Shown here: in pieces, positions 1 to 31,033 of the stretch
Numbering within the stretch: the first letter of the stretch is position 1
How the letters are laid out: every line of letters starts with the position of its first letter
Assembly: GCA_019925095.2 (NCBI GenBank)
Contig: CM034402.1
Location: forward strand, 5,529,501 to 5,593,500
Reading direction: 5' to 3'
DNA length: 64,000 bases
Source of the DNA: Dendrolimus kikuchii
Taxonomy: Eukaryota; Arthropoda; Insecta; Lepidoptera; Lasiocampidae
Position numbers and translations under genes: made by a program
The notes under the pieces: generated by a model
Database searches by the model: none
What the model was told of the DNA's origin: nothing
What the model saw: only the letters and a program-made list of their open reading frames with translations

Positions 1-249
1 TAGCAAAATGCTGAGTGCCAACCTCATTTTCAAATTGCGGCATACAATTTCTGTATAATTTTATCTATACTTTATGTTAGTACTATTTTGTATTGTCACT
101 ATTGGAAAAAAAAAAAAAATCTTATTAGGGTAAACTATACCATTATTGGCAGCATATTATTTATTCAAAACATTAAGAAATCTTAATATTTTTCATTTTA
201 TAATCATAATATTATTGAATGGCTACTCTCTCTTTTCTTTCATCTTACC

Positions 250-470
250 CAATTATCGGAGGTCGGCACAATATGTTTTTTCTTTCCATACTCCTATATT
301 CTAGCATACTTCCTCTGTCACACCACAAATCATCATGTCATCCTTTATCAATCCACCTTTGTATTTGTAGCCATCAATGATCCAGTTTAACTTTATTTTT
401 ATTTAACACGACTTTCATCCTTTTAAAAAACGTCTCGTGTACTCTCATTTCTCGCCTTATCCATCGACGC
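250..470 (-). mobile_element. Degenerate RTE-like LINE C-terminal end
   Basis: Sequence around 265-440 is homologous to 63280-63470 (cttcctctgtcacaccacaa versus cgtcctctgtcaaaccacaa). On the minus strand both give broken pieces resembling the RTE/BovB-type C-terminal motif 'MxCxxxDM...VWKxKTxxADP'. The two copies lie at opposite ends of the window. The copy is old, frameshifted and not functional. Confidence 0.5.
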
Positions 471-724
471 CGCCAAAAGCCAAAGGACCCGAAACGGTGA
501 AAACAGAGGCTAGAGGAAGTAAGGGGTGACTGGTCCCCTGGACCCGACTCTGACGACGACGACGTCTTAGTCCTTCCCTCCTCCTCTCCCAAAGAACAAG
601 AAAAAGTACGAGTGATGACAACGAGCCCCCCTAAGTATTTATAACACCAGCCATCCATCTCAACATTTTCATTCCAGCCGAATGGAGACGTTTTAATTTA
701 GTACTTTAGTGGGCAAAAATTCGG

Positions 725-831
725 ACCCGTATAACATGCATAACGGATGTTATACGGATGATATATATCTATATTTTACTTTACTTTATTTACATTAGCA
801 TAGATAATATACTACACACAAACACACACAG

Positions 832-880
<49 letters not shown>

Positions 881-945
881 ATAAAGTAAAGTAAAATATA
901 GATATATATCATCCGTATAACATCCGTTATGCATGTTATACGGGT
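725..945. repeat. Perfect 66-bp inverted repeat around an AT microsatellite
   Basis: Bases 725-790 are the exact reverse complement of 880-945 (acccgtataacatgcataac at the outer left end). The 89-base loop contains a short CA tract and (AT)n at about 835-876. It has the form of a hairpin or a small foldback element. Confidence 0.9.
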
Positions 946-2080
946 GTGCATGTTATGCATGTTATATGTGTATATATAATATATTACTTTGTCGTTACCC
1001 GTTTCCACTTTAGCCATGATATATTTATTCTAGAATCGAATGTTAACACTAATGTTAGTCATTTATTTAATTAACACTAAAAAGCTATTGAAATATGTAA
1101 GTACTTACATAGTAGGTACGCATAGAAAATAATAAAAAATGGTTTCGAGACAAAACATAACTTGAATTGTTTTTTTTTATCAAATATAGATAAGATAATA
1201 AGTTATTATTGATAATTGACATCACATTTTAGCAATGTTTCTTTATAAAATTCATCTCATATGTTATAAAATCATAGTAATATAATGTAACTAGTATAGT
1301 GCATGTGCGTTTAATTATTTTTGTAAAAAGGATAAAGACTAATAAAAACACTACTGTTTTAAAGCGTTATTTATTACTTTCAAAAAATAACTAGCATGTT
1401 ACCACGCAGTATCACTAAATGACAATTAAACTATGAGAAATAGACACAATATGTAGTTATTAACGGCTATCGGCCGCCATACATTCTAAAACAAAAATAA
1501 CATAATAACTCTATCAATTTATAATCAGTTCTAAAATCGTTACATATCTATACAATTCCAATTTATTACAATAATCTACTTTTTAATTTGTTTTTTATTT
1601 CTATATAGATAGCTATAATCACTAGCAGAGTCGGTCGTTCATTTGATGGGCTTCCAAAATGTACAATGTAATTTGCTTTGCGATTGGAAAATGGCGTTAA
1701 ACAACAAACATCGATTCAAGAAAAATCGACATGATAATACCCTGCTACACCTGAGACAACGTTAGTGTTAGTGATTGACTGACGCAGATGTAGCCATGTA
1801 TATGAGATGCAACTCATCCAACATTGTTTATGGCGTAAAACACTGACAGATAGCGTATGTACATTGTACATACATTTTTTTTACTTTGTTTATTTTTAGC
1901 GCTATAACCAAGATACATTTAGCCACAGTGACTAACACTAACGCAGCTCGAGCTGGAGCTTCATAGACCTATGTGTTAGTTGCTAAATGATTCACAAGCA
2001 AAAAACATGAATACATGTTAAATTATCAATTGGAACTCTGCAGAACATCGTAATATATTTACCATAAACATGTCTAGAAC
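946..2080. other. Unannotated AT-rich stretch
   Basis: Many stops in all frames, no splice-supported coding and no recognised repeat. Confidence 0.6.
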
Positions 2081-2084
2081 GAGA

Positions 2085-2550
2085 TTTCTATAATCTCCTA
2101 TCAGTTCTTTTACCTTACCTTAATTGACGTTATTAATATCATGTCAAATTTTAACCAGTGGCAAGGCAAATGAACGAGTAGTAAGATATAGAAAAGCTTC
2201 AAAAGAACGAAAAGACCGACTCGGCTCTAATAAGTTCATTCACTCAATTTGAACGAATGAGTAGTTTCAGTAGAAACAATAACCGAATGCACTAAAATCA
2301 AGGGACTAGAGGACAACACGGAACTAAATGTATGGCTCTAGCCCATAATCGCGTGTTTAACCTAACCACCTCCCGGACTATGAAAGCACGACTTTACTGT
2401 ACTCAAATGTTTCTTTACTATACCCAACTAAGTAATAGTTTATCGCTTACTTTTCTTACTATCGGTTAAAATTTGACATAATAACAAGCTTCGTACTACT
2501 AATGTCAAATTTCTGCCAACGGGAAAGCAAGTGAATAAATGGTAGATATT
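2085..2550. repeat. Two diverged foldback (MITE-like) repeats
   Basis: Two units (about 2090-2215 and 2410-2550) have an arm close to atgtcaaattttaaccagtg followed by gcaaggcaaatgaacgagta. The second unit also shows the inverted arm, cttactatcggttaaaattt. They are homologous to 14905-15045 and 55240-55385. This looks like a non-autonomous foldback family; no encoded product. Confidence 0.5.
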
Positions 2551-3094
2551 AGGAACCGATGTTTTTCGAGCATAGGTATTTGGAATCTAGTTTTAGTCCA
2601 GAAATCTTTCAAGACAAGCTCAGCCAATGTTTGAACCAAATAACCTATATTTTGACAAATATATGTTTATAGATAGGTCGGTTTCAGCTTTCATTGTTAG
2701 GAAGGCCTATAGAAATATTCAGAAATTAAAAGCGAATATCACTTTGTGGCTTAGCTTTACGTAGATGTTAAAATGGCAGTCGTTCGGCACATATGACGTG
2801 ATAGGGAACATGGCAAGGCATATTTGCTGGCAACACAAATTATTTTACAGTAGCAATATACGACATTTGGACGTATTTTAACACAAATGTAATCATATTT
2901 ATTGTGTTATTATTAATATCCAATTTTAAAGCACATATTTTGTTTACGTACAGTAAAATGTTCATCTCAGACTGGTTTAAAATCAAAATATTTAGAATTA
3001 CTTTGAGCTAGTTTTTTTTAAATAAAAAATAAAATTAAAAAAGCTTAAGATGGTAAATAATTGTACTCCAAATACCAAAAAACCTAAATATAAT

Positions 3095-3180
3095 TTTAAT
3101 GCTGGAGAACGTGTGGTAATACCGTCGCCTATAGACATTGGCAACACCATACGTGTTGCCAACGTACTATCGGCCTCAAA
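3095..3180 (-). repeat. Fragment of the 310-bp SINE-like repeat
   Basis: It contains gtcgcctatagacattggca, the core of the repeat family described at 47417. A local hairpin (ggcaacac / gtgttgcc) is present. The small open frames here are shadows of the repeat. Confidence 0.45.
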
Positions 3181-3299
3181 AGGAATTGTTGACGCTTTTT
3201 TTAACAAAAAGTCATTCGAAATCCCTGTGCGCAAAATAAAAAAGAAAAAAACGTGCAAATTTCTGAAAGTAAACCCTTTTGTATATTTATAGTATGTAC

Positions 3300-5140
3300 T
3301 AATATCACGAATAAGTAACAACAGTTGTTAGTGAATTTTCATGCATATACTCTGTCTAACCATTTATGTTACTTTTGACAGGTTCATCATTGATCATTTA
3401 CAATGCCCTAAAACGTTACCAATTCGATTTTACATAAAAATCAAGTGTCTTTGTGAATAAATTTTAATTAATTTAGTGCACCTATATCATTTACTAAAAA
3501 TACATTTTATTTTCATTTCAAAACGATTAAAATAAATTATGAAGACGATAGTTTATAGTCTGTGCAATTAGACTACTCACAGACATCACTATTACGTCAC
3601 CTGGAAAACAATGAATTATTGTGACATTTGTAACATGTCAAATTTACTGTCAAAAATGCACAACTTGACAGGCGTCCATGCGTTAAAGGTAAAAGGAATG
3701 GTTGGACAGAGTATAGTTGGTAGTTTTTGTGTATATATGTGCGTCGTGCCTTAAATTATTAAAATAACATTACTGTACACATTGAGCTTCTTTACCGTAG
3801 GTTAGTCTAAACTTGTGACAACGTAAGCGTTCAACGATTGCTTAAAATGCAAGCAGCCAGATCGATTTTTATATTAGTTTCTATTCTAATTTCTTCTATA
3901 GTTATAATCTTTGTAGTTGAGAGCAACAAGTAAATTTACGTATCATACATATACAACCTAATTAATTTTGCAATAATTATACAATTTACATATTATTCCC
4001 AATATTCACACATTGCATTATATGGCGTAGATTTTCTTTACAATTCTAAACATGATTTGATAACATTTTGAAATAAAATTATGAAAATAAGGAAATAAAT
4101 ATAATAATGCACTATAAAGAATTTTCTTTAAAAGATATTCATATGAAAATAAAATTTAATGTATTCTCTTTTTGTGTGCTGTTGTGTAAAAAATACGAAA
4201 GTGCGTATTTTGTTATTGTTTAAGGCAATGCATTCAGATACATTTCATTATGATCGGGTTATCACAGGTGCTTAATTCACAGCTGAGTATTTATTCTAGA
4301 ACATAAGCCTTAATAATAATCTGTTGGTACATTAAGGGAAGAGAATCAAATTCATAAGTAATTGATGAAACTAACAAAGGCTCCAAACAACTTGATTATT
4401 TTATTTAATACTAGTCGTAACACATTTCTTTGCACAGACAGGTCTGGTAAATATTACAATTTTGACCCAACTGACCATTTATAAAATCCAAAATATCTTG
4501 AATTTCAAAATTGACAACAACACACATAAAAAGAAAACTGACATCAACATAATGTAGAAAGTTAGAAAATCGGTAATACTCGAATTACAGTATGAAAAAA
4601 GCCCCGGTGGTAATAAAATGAAAAATTTAAAACAAAATACAATGTAGCCTCGAAAAATAATCCTAAGTGTACACTGATCAATCCATTCTAAAATACTAAA
4701 TATAATGAACTAGCTACAAACAAAAGTATAAGTCTCAAAACCTATATAATGATTTGTCACTTTGACGTTTCCAACGTCATTACACCCTTGAATGGTACGA
4801 ATGGTTGACGTAAAGCATGATATTGTTCAATAATTTTTATGCAATATAATTATATAGGTATATATAAAATTAGAAACAAGAACTAAAGAGCTAGTAGAAC
4901 TCCTTAATTCTAATCTCCATAACTATTTTGCATATAAAAAGGTTTGTTATTTTTGTATTTAAAATATCTATACATGATTAAAACACATTATACATTGTAA
5001 AATTTAGTTTGTGCTTTTAATCAGATATAAAAATAACTTTAATGTAATATCGAGAGAGCTTACATTAAAAATCATTGCATTTTGCTAAAAATTAAGTATG
5101 ACAAAATATTATCAAAAGTAAGAAACATTTAATTGACACA
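3300..5140. other. Unannotated AT-rich stretch downstream of Fem-1
   Basis: No coding signal or recognised repeat. It may include part of the Fem-1 3' UTR; candidate minus-strand poly(A) hexamers exist (for example AATAAA opposite tttatt near 4288) but cannot be ranked. Confidence 0.5.
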
Positions 5141-5369
5141 AATAAAAGAAACTTTTTATCTGTACTGTCAATGACAGGTGTCAAAAAGGACATGCTATAT
5201 TTTATATGGCATAAAAACTGTTACATGTATTGTGCTTTACCAAAAATAAATTATAACAATGTATCAAAACTCAGGACTCATATAAAAGAAACTATCTATC
5301 GGTACTTTCAATGACAGGTGTCAAAGAGAACGAGCTATATTTTACACGGCATAAAAACTATTTTTATAC
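5140..5369. repeat. Direct duplication, spacing about 141 bp
   Basis: Bases 5145-5228 and 5286-5369 share aaaagaaact, caatgacaggtgtcaaa and ggcataaaaact in the same order, roughly 80% alike by eye. It lies 260-480 bp past the Fem-1 stop, so possibly within its 3' UTR. Confidence 0.7.
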
Positions 5370-5626
5370 AAATCAAAACATTTTCTTAAACTTCCGATTT
5401 CTTTTAGACTGTTCTCTGACAGATCTCCAAATTTAGGTAACTATATGTAATTTTTGGAGTTCTAACAGTTAAATGGTGTGGTACATGATTCTATGATAGC
5501 TTACAGCCGTTTACAGTATGCGTGGCAAAATTTGTTTTTCCCCTATTCTCCCATAGACCTCCGAACAGAGGTTACTTTACGTCAACTTTTTACAATATAT
5601 CGTGTATTTATAATTAGTACTCATTC

Positions 5627-23750
<18,124 letters not shown>

Positions 23751-24079
23751 CTGGAAAAGGACAAAAAGAGAAGCATAAATAACTAACAGATACACAATTT
23801 CTAATATTCCTAATTTAAAATAATACGTTTTCTTATTGAGTAACTGTTAGAATCAACCTCTTTACATAGTTTTACTTTTGATATTTTGACACTGTCAACA
23901 TTCTTTTCTTTTTTCTTTTTACTCACTCTATTCATTCATTATTCATCCTTGCATTGTACCGTATCGTTATAAAATAAATATTAATATTACAAGAAGATTA
24001 TCGTAATACTTCACGTTCAGTTATACTATATACAGTCTACGTGCTCTCCACAGTAACTTTCATTGACCTTAGAGAGGTT

Positions 24080-24128
24080 GACAGTGAACCCGATGGAAAG
24101 TGGTTACCGTCGCCTAAGAATACTTGCA
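24080..24128 (-). repeat. SINE-like repeat fragment
   Basis: Contains gatggaaagtggttaccgtc followed by gcctaag, the core of the family near its 3' end. Confidence 0.5.
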
Positions 24129-24282
24129 ACACAAAAATTTTAACAGGCAGATCAAAATATATTCGTCACAAGTTCCAGTAAATAATAGCCAAACTAATTT
24201 GGTTAACATAGGATACTTATTATCATTAAAAAAAATAATAATTTCTGTACAAAACAAAATATAACGTAATACGTTAATATAA

Positions 24283-24313
24283 TCCCTATTAATATTATAA
24301 ATGCGAAAGTAAC

Positions 24314-24350
<37 letters not shown>

Positions 24351-25548
24351 TCCGTTTTCACGTAAAGACTACTGGACCGATTTGGCTGAAACTCAGTATA
24401 TATATATTTTCGATGCCGAGAATGAACATAGGATACTTTTTATCCCGGAAAATGTGATAGTTTCCGGGATAAAAGTATATTTGTCTCTCTGTTTGTTATC
24501 CTTTTACGGAAAGACTTTTAGACCGATTTGGCTGATACTCGGTACATATGTAATTTGAATACCGAGGGTGGACATGGGATATTTTTCATCCCGGATAATG
24601 GGATATATTTTGGGATAGATTTATGTAAAGATTATCCCAAAAGTGGGACAGGCTTTGGTTGGTTTTGTGATTTGCCATTTTCATCATTTTGGTTATTTTG
24701 TCCTTTTTTCCCTTTTGCCCTTTTGCCCATTTGACCTTTTGCCCTTTTGCCCTTTTGCCATTTTGACCTTTTGCCCGTTTGCCCTTTTGGCCTTTTGCCC
24801 TTTTGCCCATTTGCCCTTTTGCCCTTTTGCCCTTCTGCCCTTCTGCCCTTCTGCTCTTAAGCCCTTAAGCCCTAAAGCCCTTTTGCGCTTTTGCCCTTTT
24901 GTCCTTTTTCCCTTTTGCCCTTTTGGCCTTTTGCCCTTTTCCCCTTTTGCCCTTTTGTCTGTTTGCCCTTTTGCCCTTCTGCCCTTTTGCCCTTTTGCCC
25001 TTTTACCCCTTTGCCCTTTTGCCCTTTTGCTCTTTTGCTCTTTTGCTCTTTTGCTCTTCGACTCTTTTTTGTCATTTTTGTCCATGTTGCTCTTTTTGTC
25101 CTTTTTGCTGATGTTGTCCCTTTTGTCATTTTTGTAGTTTTCATTGACGGGGGATAGATAAATAAAACCAGGACTGTTTGTAATAGAGGATGAAAGTTTG
25201 GATAAGACCAATCATTTCACAAGTTCATAGATATAAAAATGCGATAGTAACTCGATATGTCTTTCTGTTAAGTTTTCGGAAAACACTGGGAATACTGGAT
25301 CGTTTTTATTGTAATTTTGTTTAAATGTAGTTTTAATGTCGAAAATGGACATATATACTCATGCCAAGAGATCGGCATGAGAATATATCAAGCATCGAGT
25401 TTGCGATATAAAATGAAGTGAATTTTTCGGGGGCAAATGGCACTAACATAAAAATGGTGTACATTGTAACCTGTATTAACGCCTGCTCTTTTAACAAGAA
25501 GCAGGAACTAGAGGTTAACCCGCGGCGCAGCCGCGGGGTAAACTCTAG
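24283..25548 (+). mobile_element. Lep1-type Helitron-like element, 1.27 kb, complete ends
   Basis: 5' TCCCTATTAATATTATAAA after A; 3' hairpin cccgcggcgcagccgcggg then aaactctag before T. CTGT microsatellite (24317-24350) and an internal 8-bp minisatellite. Same block order as the two copies in the gene's intron. No Rep/helicase. It lies about 530 bp upstream of exon A (coding sense). Confidence 0.88.
24700..25060 (+). repeat. 8-bp minisatellite (cccttttg)n
   Basis: About 360 bp of C/T-rich units. The several open frames across it (Lys/Gly/Gln-rich on one strand, Pro/Phe/Leu/Cys-rich on the other) are repeat artefacts. Confidence 0.95.
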
Positions 25549-25699
25549 TATTTTTATAAGTAATCATTGAAAGAGAGCTAATTCAAGAAAGATAAACGAA
25601 GAAAATCTATAAATGCGTCAGTCACAGCTTATGTTGTAATACTGGTGAGTTGCGACCGGCGTTGATATTTCGCTAAGCCTATAAGGAGTTATATTTTCT

Positions 25700-26290
25700 A
25701 ACTATGATATGCCCGCGAATTTTTCCACGCTTGACTTGCAAATCCTGCGGTATTCCCGGGACACAAAATATGGCAGCATTTAATTAAAGAAGAATGTAAA
25801 CTATCGTTTTAGTGGAAACTGTCGGAATAAGCTAATTTTTATGCCCCAGGATAACTTCAAATTCTTCCGCGAGAATTGTCCCGGGAGTGGTCCCGGGGCA
25901 ATTCTTGCGGAGTTCCCGGGATAAGTATCACACATTTTATTACATAATCTTTGCTATCAATCAGTGAAATAAACGCATTGGAATTATTTGGTTTTTTATC
26001 TGACTTATTCAAATCATGCCCAGAAAAAATCTCGCGAGATTCCCGGGAATAAGTATTTTTTTAAAGAATAAAAGTAGCGCAGATTTTAACTCTAAGTATT
26101 GCTGTCGATCAGCGAAAATTGCATCGAAAGTAGTCGAGTAGTTTTTACGTGAATCCTGAGTAAACAGACAGACAGACAAGAACTCTAAATAAATGCATCG
26201 TGTTCTCCGTCGTTTATAAAGTCTATTCCAGTTGTTTTTTTTTTAACAACTTCAACGTACAGATACGGCATGTTTAGAATTTCATAACTC
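25700..26290. repeat. Dispersed repeat, copy 1 of 2
   Basis: Homologous to 38680-39190: atatgcccgcg...cacgcttgactt, then the tgctgtcgatcagcgaaaa block, then agtttttacgtgaatcc and aacagacagacag. It resembles the Helitron-like class but its ends are not resolved. Confidence 0.6.
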
Positions 26291-26899
26291 AGCATACGTA
26301 CTTTAAAAAAATGTAGAAGACAGAGATAGATAGACTTACATAACATTGAGGAAATTTAAAAACACAGAATGATTAAAAACCATCAAAACGCAATTAATGT
26401 TTGTTTTTGGTTCCTGAAGCAATAAATCAATTAAATTCTGGTCTCGTAACCTCTCTAATTTTAAACACATTAGACCTTCTTTTCCCATCATTAATAACTT
26501 ACTTAAAGTAAACGATGAGGCTCACTGTCAATGGGGCTATCAGTCATAAAAAAATAAAAGTGAAATCTCATAATGTACCTATATGTACAACAAAACAAAG
26601 AGCTAAGTTTGGCAAGCGGCTCGTTACCTATGGCGCAACGCTCACCCACTACCGGAGCGAATTGCAACACACTAGAATATGGCTCTTGTAACAAACAACA
26701 TTTTTATTGTTTCCATGTGCGATATTATGAGTTGGAATTCATTCGATGTAAGAAAGAATGTTGTCTGTTGATATTAAAATGGGATCAGTACCAACAGAAG
26801 ATAATTATGTTAAAATCTACTATAGCAAACAGGTTTAAGGCTTTTTAATGCTCGACTTCAAAGTCTTGAGCATAGACGCAAGGTCGCTAGACTGTCGGA

Positions 26900-27385
26900 T
26901 ACACTTCAGGGAATGAACTGCGTGAACTAGTTCCTCCATCACCCTTTTATCCAACCAGACGCACCGGTTTACGCTACCGTTACATGGTGGAAACACCGCC
27001 TGTTAGGAACAAGCGCTTCGCTTCATCTTTTCTGGTGCGCACTTCCGAAGAATGGAATAATTTGTCGGAGTCTATTTTTTGTAACAAATATAATCTAGGA
27101 GTCTTCAAGTCACGAGTGAATAGGTACCTTCGAGGTAAGCTTGCTCCATCCTACACCGGGTCATCACTCAACATCAGGTGGGACAGCGGTCCAACGCGAA
27201 CCTTTTCGGACATAAAAAATAATTTCATGGCTTTTAAAGCATTACACAGACAGTCCAAAAATGTAAACAAAACTAACGTCATAATACGTATACAGGTAAT
27301 TAAGGGAACTCGTTTAGAAAGTTATCCCTATAATTCAAAAAAGAAGGCAGGCGTTCAGCCTGTTTGTTACGTATGCAAGCGTTAA
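26900..27385 (+). mobile_element. LINE C-terminal fragment
   Basis: The open frame reads YMVETPPVRNKRFASSFLVR, then TSEEWNNLSESIFCNKYNLG, then VFKSRVNRYL. This is the end of a lepidopteran non-LTR retrotransposon ORF ('TxxRTxxEWNxLPxSVFPxxYxxxxFKxRVNRxL'). The frame runs on past the usual end, so the copy is degenerate. Confidence 0.75.
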
Positions 27386-27399
27386 TATTTGCATTTTGA

Positions 27400-30300
27400 T
27401 TGCATTCGAAGCATTCCATATGATCAAAGTCATTTTACGGTGGGTTTCGTTTTATAATATTTAAATATGGTTGAACTTTTAAAAATGAATTCTCGTAAGT
27501 TACGTATGCATTTTAAAGCAGTACACTTTCGACTCATTTAAAAAAAAAACGGTCAAGTATGTGTCGTTTTTTTATGTTTGTCACAAAGTCAATTCGATAA
27601 AAGATAAGATTATAATATGATAAAGAAATAAATATAATATCATTTTGCGATTGTAGCTGCGTAAAAATATAATAATAATTAATAACTTCCCAGCGAAGAT
27701 AATATTAGCATTGGTGATTAAATAATGTTCTACCCGACGTTCTGATAGGCTCACAACAACAAATATTATTCGATATTACGCATAGAATCCCTTTAACCAA
27801 CAAATATATTACTCAGTCTTACTTTATACATCGGACGTCTTGCTAATTAATTTGATCATATTTCAGACCAAATATAATTTCCTCAAATGTCAAGCCTTCG
27901 TGAAAACATTGAAATCCACACCAAATGAAGATTTAATCAAAACAATTACACTGAGAATATTCGAATTACCCAGGAAGCTACTGAAGCACAGAAGCTGAAA
28001 TGTATTTGAATAAGGACCTATAACTATAAATTACAGGGAGAGCGACTGTGACCGAGCAAAATTCTCAAGACTATAAGCCATAGTACTTGTTATGGCAGAA
28101 GTGATATGAAATGAAAAACAAAAACTTCAACTACAACAACAACAAACTACAGTTTGAAAACAGAATTAAATGGTGTCTTAGCTTTGCTGACCGATTTCTT
28201 GCCGTTGTAGCTATTCAAATACGGACATAACGAGATGTGTACGAACTTACCCCACAAACAGACTTCCCCACCTTAACCATACTCGTATTTATGAGTCCTG
28301 CCAGTATCCAGTGTTCATTAGAGCGAGCGAAGCGAGTCCTATCACTAGACCACAATCTGGACAAGTGTACATACATTTGTGTTGGTATACCTACTTTACG
28401 AAAAAACTACTGTCAGGTCTTTTTTGGAATTTCAAATAGTAATTTAAATTCACGGCTAGATGTGCTACCTATCTATTATTAAAATATCATTTCGTAAACA
28501 GGTATTATAAAAATATACACCGATGTGTATTATTTATTAACTAGACTGTTACTACTAACGTTGAAAAATAAAGAGTTAATATAGATGTGGATAAAATGTT
28601 TACTTACAAAATAACTGGTCATTTTTTTGGTTAAGCCGAAATTACACGGGTTCACTTCTTTCAATTTTGGTAGCAATGCAAGGTAAAAAAATCGCACGAG
28701 TCCTCACAAACTGCGTTTTTTGCAAGTAAATATTTAAATTTTAAAGATAGACTATCATAAACGTAATCATAGAAGAAATCTCACCTTTAAACGATCCAAT
28801 TCACTTGCGAGCGACCTACCTAATGACTATTGTCGATAGCAAATACCACGGTTCTCGATCTCCTGTTCACATTTATGCATCTCGTGGAGGTAGCGGTTGA
28901 AAAATAAATAATACTACCCGGAACTTGGGTTTTTTTCAAAATACAGAACAATGAGTAATATTTGTTGATGTGATGTAAATTTCAGCTAAATGTTTTACAA
29001 GATTACTAATTTCAACAAATTTATATATTTATATCATGAATCTAAGTTACCTGCGAGGATTGATGTAATAACATAAACTAATGTTGCTCTCAGTAATAAA
29101 ATTTCCATCTCCGATTAAACCTGACTTAACGTAAGGCAGCTTGGAAAGTTTTTAAATAAACCTCTATAAGTAATACAATCTCCTTGAATAAACAATGAAA
29201 ATGTAGATCTAGATATGAATTCATATAATACATTAAAATATATGTACTGTTCCAGCGTATTATTCCTGATAAAATAGACTAAAAGACTAGTTTTTCTTCT
29301 GGAAACATGATAATTTTTTTTTCAATATTACTAAATCCATTCAATATTATAAACCCGTAAGGAACCATGGTTACTCTCTCTCTATTCATGATTAAAGAAA
29401 TGAACTAATTTTAATAAAAAGCAAGGAGATTAATTGCACATAGGGGAATCCCATAGGCTTGTATTTAATTTAAAAAGTAATGGATAAGATAATTGTTTTA
29501 CGTGCTGTGTAATAATGATCATAAAGTGGTAATAATTGTGACAAAAATAAGTTAGGAGATTTAAACAAGGTTTTGAGTTTATTCTTAAAAGACGGAGCAG
29601 AGTCAGCGAATATGTACTATGATACATTTCGACACGCGAACCAGGAGCAACAGCCAGTAATTTTTTATATTATTATCGTATTTCGTCGACGCGATTTCTA
29701 AAGGCTAAGGCTTTTAGGAACATTCATCTTCTTTTATATTGCGAAAATAAAGTATTATCATGTTAAAAAGGAAGCCTTTCTATAGACGAATAACGTTCTA
29801 TCGTTGTACCTAAGATTACAATGTCACTTTAAAAGGTTGAAGCTCAGAACTAATGCATGTGTAATTGACATGAAATTTAAAATGTTAGGCCCGTATTATA
29901 TGATATGATAATCTTGGAAAGTTAATAAGTATTTTAAAATGCACGAGGCATCACGGGCCCATAAGCTTTATTCCCAAACGTCAGTTCCATAATCCGGGCC
30001 TTAAAATCGCTTGTGTATAATAAACATACCAAAATAAAATGGTTCAGTCAACACAGTGCAGACCGAATTTAAAATCTATGCCAAAGGAATCCAAACTTAA
30101 ATCTAGAATTGTAAACTACAATATCCTAAAATCCTGATACCGCCGTTCTAAGTTACTTGAAACTGAGACCACTCATTACTATAATTCGTGAAATAAAATT
30201 TGATATTCACAATTCATAATTTCGGACGAAATCGTCAGAATCATGTAAGCCGGTTTTGAAATCTCACAAACTACTCACTGCGGCTGGTACCTATATATAC

Positions 30301-31030
30301 TTGAAATCATAAAGTTTGTACAATAAGTCCTTGTTTGAAGAATATAGCGATGCGAGTGATTACGCTACTAACGCATATACTACCTTCCTTATGGCAAACA
30401 CAGTACTTGTAAACGGATTTTTAGATATCTTAACAACATGTCCATGTTTTGTAACTTTTGAGTATTTTTAAAAAACAATTTAAAAAAATCAAGCTTTATG
30501 TATATATTAGCTCCTTGGGATACCATTTCTGCAAAAAATGATATAGTCAAAAATGTTGCTGCAAGTGTGGAATAATACTGCAAGTGAAATTAATAGGGTA
30601 GTATTAACGATTGATGACAGATGCGAATTCCTTAGAACTTAGCAATTAAACTAACTTCTCAAAAACTGAAACTTACAATCAAATCTCAAGTAGGTACCTC
30701 AGAAATTCTCTTCGATTGTAATCCAACAACAGCAGCTCCTGTTTGAATACTGAATCAAGTCAAGGCGTTCACTTTATTTAAATTCGAACAGTTCAAAACC
30801 ATTGAACCCTGATTCAATACAATATTTCACAATGTGTTTAATTATAACGAATTTATTGTAACGCGTCCCTGTCCCCGAATATCATTGTATTAAATGACTC
30901 AAGAAACAATGAGTAATGACTTTGTGTAATATTTAAGTTTTGGACGAATTAACGTCGCAATATTCCAAAATATCAAAGTCATCTTTGAATAATTTAATAA
31001 AAGTCACGATTAAATTTAAAAAAATCGGCG
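27400..31030. other. 3.6 kb with nothing recognised
   Basis: AT-rich, no open frame with family resemblance and no clear repeat. It may be the first intron of Fem-1 or intergenic. Confidence 0.5.
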
Positions 31031-31033
31031 GTA

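Noticed and set aside
24643..25211. Long open frames (Lys/Gly/Gln-rich minus, Pro/Phe/Cys-rich plus)
   Set aside because: Artefact of the 8-bp (cccttttg)n minisatellite inside a Helitron.
28790..28830. Possible missing Fem-1 exon ending ASELDRLK before a GTGAG donor (minus strand)
   Set aside because: The ending resembles the expected xxLxRLK and the phase fits. However, an in-frame stop lies just upstream, there is no Met, and the preceding residues do not match AARDG; probably chance.
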